Positions 6,207-10,556 of a stretch of 10,556 nt of DNA are shown here, one piece after another. The position numbers were made by a program, and so were the translations under genes. This DNA is from Endomicrobium sp. GTDB taxonomy: Bacteria; Elusimicrobiota; Endomicrobiia; Endomicrobiales; Endomicrobiaceae. Each line of letters opens with the position of its first letter. Positions within the stretch are counted from its first letter, which is position 1. Location: positions 1 through 10,556 of the forward strand of contig JAITKZ010000057.1 of NCBI GenBank assembly GCA_031278115.1, read 5' to 3'. The notes beneath the pieces are model-generated. The model was not told the DNA's origin. It saw only the letters and a program-made list of their open reading frames with translations, and ran no database searches.

Positions 6207-6918
6207 ATGAAAAAGAAAATGCTTATAAGTCTCAGTTTATCAATGGTATTTTGGTTGGTAAAAGCAATACCCTGTCTTGGTTATTTTGGAGATGTAAACT
6301 TAAAAGCTGGTTTGGATATAAATCAATCTAAAAGAAATTAGGTGCGCCTTATAATTTAGAAACTCCTATATCTGTAGGAGTCTAAAACTGGATCTTGTCT
6401 TGGTGCGGAAGTCTTTCCATTTTTCTTACCATCAATAAATAAGATAATAAGCCTAAGTTTGGTATTGGCTTACAGCATAAAATATCACGTGAGATGGACT
6501 TAGGAAATGTTACTAGTGTTATTTCTAGCCCATCATTTCATCGTCTGTCATTCCAGTCTATATAACTTGCCAAATAAAGCCATTTGCAAATTCCCAAGAT
6601 AAAGCCAAAGGGATCTTTGTAAAAGGCGACATAGGGTATAGTTTTGTCCAAAAAGACTTCGGTTCGTTTAAGATCAGAAATAACGACAGAATGACGGTAA
6701 ATCCTGATAATCCTCAAGGATGCTTGTATTATTCTCTAGGAATTGGTTATGAGCTTCCATCTGGTTTGTTTTTTTTCTTTGATGTTTAGCGTATATAATT
6801 TTCAACAATCTTTTTTTTGAGAAAGATTACAGGAAGAACAGAAAAAAGACTAGTGGATTGTTTTGAAGAACAACTTAGGGCAAAAAAAACTATAGCGTTT
6901 GAAATTAGCTCATATTGA
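6207..6918 (+). pseudogene. frameshifted outer-membrane beta-barrel protein gene
   Basis: The 5' end is intact: ATG at 6207 with an upstream AAAGGG, then a signal peptide (MKKKMLISLSLSMVFWLVKA) and GYFGDVNLKAGLDINQ, with a stop at 6339. The rest is recoverable only by changing frame: LGAPYNLETPISVGV (6341-6382), LGAEVFPF (from about 6402), KFGIGLQHKISREMD (6455-6499) to a stop at 6563, then a long piece from 6577 with FVKGDIGYSFVQKDFGSFKI and LYYSLGIGYELPSGLFF. Later shifts fall at two runs of eight T (6769-6776 and 6811-6818), with MFSVYNFQQS between them, and the end reads KKTIAFEISSY then TGA at 6916. Alternating hydrophobic strands, glycine-rich turns and a terminal aromatic residue are typical of small outer-membrane barrels of about 235 residues. 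At least six lesions make a functional product unlikely. Confidence 0.75.
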
Positions 6919-6928
6919 AGACTTTTGA

Positions 6929-6934
6929 TATAAT
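6929..6934 (+). promoter_or_regulatory. -10 hexamer just before the 528-residue gene
   Basis: A perfect TATAAT ends eight bases before the ATG at 6943. No convincing -35 is found at the proper distance, but a start point about seven bases downstream would give a transcript with almost no leader. This agrees with the absence of a Shine-Dalgarno sequence. Confidence 0.4.
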
Positions 6935-6942
6935 AAGTCATT

Positions 6943-8529
6943 ATGAATACGAAGAGAGCTTTTTTTGTGGGAATGCTTTTGTTTTTAAGTCTAACTTCTT
7001 TTGGTGCTGAAAGCAGGCATATAGTTTTTTTTGCCGAGACATCGGATATATCAAGTGCATTAATAGACAAAATAGCTTTATCCAATCGCTTTTGCATGGT
7101 TGTTCCTCTTGATTCCAGAACAGCAATCCATGAAAGTTTAGAAGAGCTTATTTCAGTTGGCAAAATTGAGCTTGCACTTTCTCTTGACCCTGAGCCTATT
7201 TTGCTTATTCTTGCAGAAGTTTCAAACGCAAATTTAAAGAAAAAATATAATAAAAATGGTATTTTTGAAAACTATATTTCAGATAATTTATCGTTATTTG
7301 TAAATAACAGCAACAAAGAAAACTTTGGAATGTTTTTAAGTTCAGCAAAAATGTCCCATGAGCTTCTTTATTACTTTTCAGATTTGGGATTGTCTTGGGT
7401 TAATGTTGATAATATAGAAGGGAATGTTTGCGGTGCATACTACGTTGATGGTATTGCTGTTTTTTCTTTATATAAAAATTTTCCTTATACTCAGCAAGAA
7501 GTTATGAAATGGCTTGAGTCCAAGCGCGAAGAGATAATTCCTATTTTGCTTACAAAAAAACATTTGCAAAACGTTAAATTTATGGAATATATAATAGGAC
7601 TTTTTGACGGTAGCAAGTATATAAAGCCTGCTATGCCTTTATATATTGCCAAAGTTAAAAGCAATATGTTGCAGCAAAAAGATATACTTTTTGAAAAAGT
7701 TCTTTTAAATCCTAATCTTGATGAAAAACTTCAATCAGCTGCTCAGTCTATTAGCAGTTATATGGATTCTCCTTCTTTTAGCAAAACAGTATACTCAAAT
7801 GCTCAAAACGAACTTGTTTATTTGTGTGGGCAAGATGTATTAAAAGAGATGTCTTCGGATAGCGTTTCCGGAAAAAGAATGTTTGATGCGGCGTACAATA
7901 ATATTTACCGTCTTTTGGGGCTGCAAACAAAAGTCTTGCAGGATAGCAAAAATATTGATAAGCAGATACTACCAAGCGTTGATATGCAAAAGACAACAAA
8001 TGTTTCAAGTGGACAAACTTCAATTGAAATTATTTCCGGAGGAGTTTCAATATACAACCAAGGTTTGTTAAGACTTATCCATATTACGTCAAAAGACAAT
8101 GTAATAAAAATAAACTTGTCTTTTAATGGAGCGGGTTGGAATGAAGAAGTTTCTTTCGTAGATTTTTATATAGACTTAAACGGTATCTCGGGAATGGGCG
8201 GTTCTTCTTTTATAGATGGAGTAAGCGGATTTTTAATTGCAGACTCAGGCTGGGAATATGCGTTGAGAATATATAAAGATAAAGTGATTTTGTATAAATA
8301 TTCTGTTGATGGAGCATCAATTATTTCCAATCTTGCCGTAGTTGACAATTCAGTGTCTATACCAACCAAATATATTAGGGGAAATCCTGCGAAATGGGGA
8401 TTCCAAGCTATAGTTGTATCCGAAAAGATGGGCAGAAGGACTGTAGTTGACTTCTTAAACCAAACTTCCAAAACCAAAAACGAAATATTTTCCTTAAAAC
8501 CTTTCCAAGCGCCTCTTGTAAGGCGTTAA
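6943..8529 (+). CDS. exported protein with degenerate GH57-like domain and glucodextranase-C-like module
   Basis: The 528-residue product starts with a clear signal peptide (MNTKRAFFVGMLLFLSLTSFGA, cleavage near residue 22). Residues about 60-330 resemble the frame of GH57 alpha-glucan-acting enzymes: SAKMSHELLYYFSDLGLSWV (134-153) sits where these enzymes have the segment SE...L...G..WV, IGLFDG (218-223) where DGEN is expected, and MFDAAYNNIYRLLGL (313-327) matches the FDxLFRxHLxxVYRxLG segment. The N-terminal HxHQP motif is missing, as is the WFWWYG segment, so catalysis is doubtful. Residues about 358-505 look like the C-terminal DOMON-like module of glucodextranase: VSFVDFYIDLNG, SGWEYALRIYKDKVILY and IRGNPAKWGFQAIVVSE. 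It may bind rather than cut glycans. There is no Shine-Dalgarno; the signal peptide fixes this start. The gene follows the pseudogene by 24 bp. GH57 relationship is inferred from pattern only. Confidence 0.7.
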   Translation: MNTKRAFFVGMLLFLSLTSFGAESRHIVFFAETSDISSALIDKIALSNRFCMVVPLDSRTAIHESLEELISVGKIELALSLDPEPILLILAEVSNANLKKKYNKNGIFENYISDNLSLFVNNSNKENFGMFLSSAKMSHELLYYFSDLGLSWVNVDNIEGNVCGAYYVDGIAVFSLYKNFPYTQQEVMKWLESKREEIIPILLTKKHLQNVKFMEYIIGLFDGSKYIKPAMPLYIAKVKSNMLQQKDILFEKVLLNPNLDEKLQSAAQSISSYMDSPSFSKTVYSNAQNELVYLCGQDVLKEMSSDSVSGKRMFDAAYNNIYRLLGLQTKVLQDSKNIDKQILPSVDMQKTTNVSSGQTSIEIISGGVSIYNQGLLRLIHITSKDNVIKINLSFNGAGWNEEVSFVDFYIDLNGISGMGGSSFIDGVSGFLIADSGWEYALRIYKDKVILYKYSVDGASIISNLAVVDNSVSIPTKYIRGNPAKWGFQAIVVSEKMGRRTVVDFLNQTSKTKNEIFSLKPFQAPLVRR

Positions 8530-8602
8530 AAAAGGATTGGCTGAGTTTATGGGGTAGAAGAAAAAGCATAATATTTCTTAGTGGACTTTGTTCTTGATCA
8601 TA

Positions 8603-8630
8603 TTGAAATCAGGTATTAATTTTATATAAT
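8603..8630 (+). promoter_or_regulatory. sigma70-type promoter of the rpsF operon
   Basis: TTGAAA (8603-8608) and a perfect TATAAT (8625-8630) are 16 bases apart, about 90 bp before rpsF. Transcription would start near 8637, leaving a leader of about 80 nt. The 190-bp gap after the preceding gene and this promoter show that the ribosomal cluster begins a new transcription unit. Confidence 0.7.
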
Positions 8631-8642
8631 GTCTTTTACTTT

Positions 8643-8704
8643 GCTTTACGGCTTTTTACGTAAGGCTAAACCCATGGGCGCTGTGCTCTTTGGGAAATTC
8701 CAAA
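8643..8704 (+). promoter_or_regulatory. structured leader of rpsF
   Basis: The leader contains GCTTTACG (8643-8650) pairing with CGTAAGGC (8659-8666) around an 8-base loop, the palindrome CCCATGGG (8671-8678), and TTTGG/CCAAA (8689-8693 with 8700-8704), which ends just before the AGGAGG at 8706-8711. rpsF operons of many bacteria carry an S6:S18-binding leader that gives feedback control. The conserved CCG element of that motif is not present here, so a different or no regulatory structure is equally likely. Confidence 0.3.
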
Positions 8705-8719
8705 AAGGAGGTGTAAAAG

Positions 8720-9088
8720 ATGAATTACGAAAGCACGTTTATTGTTTCCCCAGAACTTCCTGCTGACAAAGTAGAAGAACTCACTGCAAAAGCAGTAAAA
8801 ACAATTGAAGCGGCAAAAGGAACCGTTAAAACAGTTCAACAGCTTGGCAAAAAGAAGCTCGCTTATCCTATTAACAAATTCCGTGAAGGAAGTTATGTTT
8901 ATATGGAACTTAGTGGCGAAGGCTCTATGGTCGGCTCTCTTGAAAGCTTTTTCAAATTTAATGATTCAGTAATAAGATTTCTTACTGTTAAAGTTGAGAA
9001 GAAAAAAATTCCTGCAAAACCTGCCGCTCAGTCCGAGCAGGCTGTAGAAAATCTGACGATGGAGGTAAAAAATGACACAGCAAAGTAA
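8720..9088 (+). CDS. rpsF: 30S ribosomal protein S6
   Basis: S6 binds the central domain of 16S rRNA together with S18. The 122 residues follow the family pattern: MNYESTFIVSPEL at the start, GTVKTVQQLGKKKLAYPINKFREGSYVYMEL (residues 34-64) in the centre and SVIRFLTVKVEKK before an added polar tail of about 25 residues. Such C-terminal extensions are common in S6. The start has an excellent AGGAGG (8706-8711) eight bases upstream. Its last 17 bases overlap the ssb start in another frame, indicating translational coupling. As first gene of the cluster it is the point where autoregulation would act. Confidence 0.95.
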   Translation: MNYESTFIVSPELPADKVEELTAKAVKTIEAAKGTVKTVQQLGKKKLAYPINKFREGSYVYMELSGEGSMVGSLESFFKFNDSVIRFLTVKVEKKKIPAKPAAQSEQAVENLTMEVKNDTAK

Positions 9089-9539
9089 TATACGCTTGCC
9101 TGAGCAAAACAGTGTTATTATGGTCGGCAGGCTTACTAGAGATCCAGAATTGAGACGTACCGGAACAGGTAAGGCTGTCTGTTCATTTGACATAGCTATA
9201 AGCAGAAGAATTAAAGATTCTGTTACTGGCGAGTGGAAAGACGCTGATCCGACGTTTGTACCAGTTATTGTTTGGAGAGAACAAGCCGAAAGGTGTGGCG
9301 AGCGTTTGAAAAAAGGTTTACCTGTGCATGTTGAAGGTAGGCTCCAGACTAACAAATGGGAAGGAAATGACGGAACCAAAAGAAGTCGTTTGGAAGTTGT
9401 AGCCTCGCGGGTTCAGGTTCTTTCTGTAGTAAGACAGGACAATGCTGCTATAGGTGCAAAGCCTGCAGATAGTATTAATGCGTCGTCCGATCAATATGAC
9501 GGTATCGGCGGCGATGATGATGAAGAGATACCGTTTTAA
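9072..9539 (+). CDS. ssb: single-stranded DNA-binding protein
   Basis: SSB coats single-stranded DNA during replication and repair. The OB fold covers about residues 12-120, with the family hallmark [19 protein letters not shown] (15-33), SFDIAISRR (38-46), [14 protein letters not shown] (62-75) and [12 protein letters not shown] (86-97). A flexible linker of about 27 residues leads to the acidic tip DDDEEIPF (148-155), which recruits partner proteins in known SSBs. The ATG at 9072 lies within the end of rpsF, six bases after GGAGG (9061-9065). Its place between rpsF and rpsR is the standard arrangement in most bacteria. Confidence 0.96.
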   Translation: MTQQSNIRLPEQNSVIMVGRLTRDPELRRTGTGKAVCSFDIAISRRIKDSVTGEWKDADPTFVPVIVWREQAERCGERLKKGLPVHVEGRLQTNKWEGNDGTKRSRLEVVASRVQVLSVVRQDNAAIGAKPADSINASSDQYDGIGGDDDEEIPF

Positions 9540-9556
9540 ACGGTTGGAGGAAAAAT

Positions 9557-9859
9557 ATGGCATTTATAAAAAAGCCTGCAGGGCGGTCTAGATCTCAAGT
9601 AGCGCGAGCGGAAGGTCAGGGACGTCCTGGAGGAAAGTTTAAAAAAAGTGGACATATCAGAAGAAAAGTTTGCCGTTTCTGTGCTGATAAAGTGGAAATA
9701 GATTATAAGAATATAAGTCTGTTGCGCGCATTTGTAACTGAAAAAGGAAAAATTTTTTCAGGACGCATAACTGGTACGTGTGCCAAGCACCAGAGAGAGC
9801 TTGACATGGCTATCAAAAGAGCAAGAATGCTTGCCCTTTTGCCTTTTACGTCAAACTAA
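9557..9859 (+). CDS. rpsR: 30S ribosomal protein S18, zinc-ribbon form
   Basis: S18 forms a heterodimer with S6 on 16S rRNA. The core is unmistakable: [18 protein letters not shown] (35-52), [20 protein letters not shown] (61-80) and [13 protein letters not shown] (85-97). C39, C42, C75 and H78 make it the metal-binding C+ form. The first 30 residues are a basic, glycine- and arginine-rich extension. GGAGG (9546-9550) lies six bases before the ATG, and the gene follows ssb by 17 bp. An SGR triplet stands where most S18 proteins have PRR. Confidence 0.95.
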   Translation: MAFIKKPAGRSRSQVARAEGQGRPGGKFKKSGHIRRKVCRFCADKVEIDYKNISLLRAFVTEKGKIFSGRITGTCAKHQRELDMAIKRARMLALLPFTSN

Positions 9860-9900
9860 TTTTTGGGTGAAACGGATTTAGATAAGTTCCGGAGGAAAAA

Positions 9901-10350
9901 ATGAAAGTTATATTAAGGTCCGATATTACTAACGTCGGACGACAAGGCGAGGTTAAAAAAGTCTCGCCCGGATTTGTTAGGAATTATCTTGCTCCGCAAA
10001 ATCTGGCTATGGAAGCTACTCCTGCAAATCTCAAGATTTGGGAAAGAGAAAGAGTAAAGCTTGAGAAACAGAGAGAAGAAATAATTTTAGCGGCAAAGAA
10101 AATTGCTTCCAAGATGGAAGTGGTTGAATTTATCGTTAAAGTTAAGATAGGCGAAAATGGCAAGCTTTTTGGTTCTGTGACACCTGCAACTCTTTCAAAA
10201 ATTTTTGGAGAAAAAGGTTTTGAAGTCAACAAAGGCGATATTCTTCTTTCTAACAATATAAAAGAAGTTGGGAATTACGAAGTAAATGTTAGGCTTCATC
10301 CTGAAGTTGTGGTAAGAGTAAAGCTTGCCGTAATAAGCGAAAGAGAGTAA
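9901..10350 (+). CDS. rplI: 50S ribosomal protein L9
   Basis: L9 binds the base of the L1 stalk region on 23S rRNA and helps keep the reading frame. The 149 residues equal the length of the E. coli protein. The N-terminal domain carries the family signature with G13, G16, V19, G24, RN at 27-28, L30, P32 and A36. A charged connecting helix spans about 43-75, and the C-terminal domain has GENGKLFGSVT (84-94). The ATG is preceded by GGAGG (9891-9895) with five bases between. It is the last ribosomal gene of the cluster, 41 bp after rpsR. Confidence 0.96.
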   Translation: MKVILRSDITNVGRQGEVKKVSPGFVRNYLAPQNLAMEATPANLKIWERERVKLEKQREEIILAAKKIASKMEVVEFIVKVKIGENGKLFGSVTPATLSKIFGEKGFEVNKGDILLSNNIKEVGNYEVNVRLHPEVVVRVKLAVISERE

Positions 10351-10366
10351 TATTGTCAAATAAACA

Positions 10367-10401
10367 TCGGTCGGTGGAGCTGTTTTAGTTCTTCTGACCG
10401 A
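10367..10401 (+). other. long hairpin between rplI and dnaB
   Basis: TCGGTCGGTGGAGCT (10367-10381) can pair with AGTTCTTCTGACCGA (10387-10401) over 15 positions, with one U-U mismatch, three G-U pairs and a five-base GTTTT loop. No U tract follows on the plus strand (the next bases are AGTTAGAAAAAG), so this is not a standard intrinsic terminator there. It may be an RNase processing site, an mRNA stabiliser for the ribosomal part, or a structure that lowers read-through into dnaB. Confidence 0.5.
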
Positions 10402-10438
10402 AGTTAGAAAAAGTTAAAAAAATAACTGGCATACTTGA

Positions 10439-10556
10439 ATGGCAAATATAATAGAGAATGTCCCACCTCAGGCTATAGACGTAGAAATGGCTGTCTTAGG
10501 CGCAATGCTTATAGAAAAAGAAGCCATTTTGAAAGTTATAGACATAATTAATGATG
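10439..10556 (+). CDS. dnaB: replicative DNA helicase DnaB, 5' end only
   Basis: The gene runs off the right edge after 39 codons. The start, MANIIENVPPQAIDVEMAVL, continuing GAMLIEKEAILKVIDIIND, is the conserved opening of the DnaB N-terminal domain (PPxxxxxExxVLGxxLID in relatives). DnaB unwinds DNA at the replication fork as a hexamer. Its position after rplI is the common bacterial order. An in-frame TGA directly precedes the ATG at 10439, so this is the first possible start. No Shine-Dalgarno is visible in front of it, unlike the four genes before it. Confidence 0.92.
   Translation, partial: MANIIENVPPQAIDVEMAVLGAMLIEKEAILKVIDIIND

Noticed and set aside
6786..7163. Minus-strand frame spanning the relic end and the start of the 528-residue gene
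   Set aside because: Antisense to a clear signal peptide region and to the reconstructed barrel end; composition not protein-like.
8166..8477. 103-codon minus-strand frame in the 528-residue gene
   Set aside because: Antisense to the glucodextranase-like module, which has clear protein patterning on the plus strand.
3334..8529. The middle block as one integrated mobile or defence system
   Set aside because: The genes have different orientations and separate promoters, no integrase or direct repeats flank them, and AAA_14/DUF4143 ATPases are common single genes; sequence alone does not support a linked system.
9405..9425. GGTTC-containing segment resembling a tRNA T-arm
   Set aside because: It lies inside ssb and has no acceptor or anticodon stem around it; no tRNA found in the window.
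1..10556. CRISPR array, insertion sequence or att site
   Set aside because: No regularly spaced repeats, transposase-like frame, target duplications or integrase gene were seen on reading.

Overview
This AT-rich 10.6 kb window carries bacterial housekeeping genes around an accessory, partly decayed middle. Gene order, base composition, a signal-peptide-bearing outer-membrane barrel relic and ongoing gene decay fit a Gram-negative of the Elusimicrobiota, most like an Endomicrobium (termite-gut endosymbiont type). That assignment rests on recognition only and was not tested by a search.

Left block (1-3176, + strand): the last codons of an upstream gene (possibly cmk), then plsC, ispH and rpsA, packed so tightly (10-bp overlap, 11-bp and 3-bp gaps) that they look like one operon. 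plsC serves phospholipid synthesis, ispH the last step of the MEP isoprenoid pathway, and rpsA translation. The order cmk-plsC-ispH-rpsA is the same as in clostridia, where ispH and S1 are often fused; here they are separate.

Middle block (3177-8529): two leftward genes, an AAA_14/DUF4143-type ATPase (3334-4542) and a secreted DUF4015-type putative glycoside hydrolase (4773-5975). Next comes a 967-bp stretch without an intact gene. It holds two divergent promoters, an 11-bp inverted repeat, a strong terminator-type hairpin and a multiply frameshifted outer-membrane beta-barrel pseudogene (6207-6918). A rightward gene (6943-8529) then encodes an exported protein that looks like a degenerate GH57 domain followed by a glucodextranase-C/DOMON-like module. 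Several of these genes lack Shine-Dalgarno sequences, and two have a -10 hexamer so close to the ATG that near-leaderless transcripts are expected.

Right block (8603-10556, + strand): a good sigma70-type promoter and an ~80-nt leader precede rpsF-ssb-rpsR-rplI, followed by the 5' end of dnaB. This is the classic S6-SSB-S18-L9-DnaB cluster linking ribosome assembly with DNA replication. A long hairpin lies between rplI and dnaB.

I see no convincing new multi-gene system. The most notable points are the pseudogene with its intact control region, the degenerate GH57-like exported protein, the leaderless-type starts and the two operator-like dyads of similar geometry.
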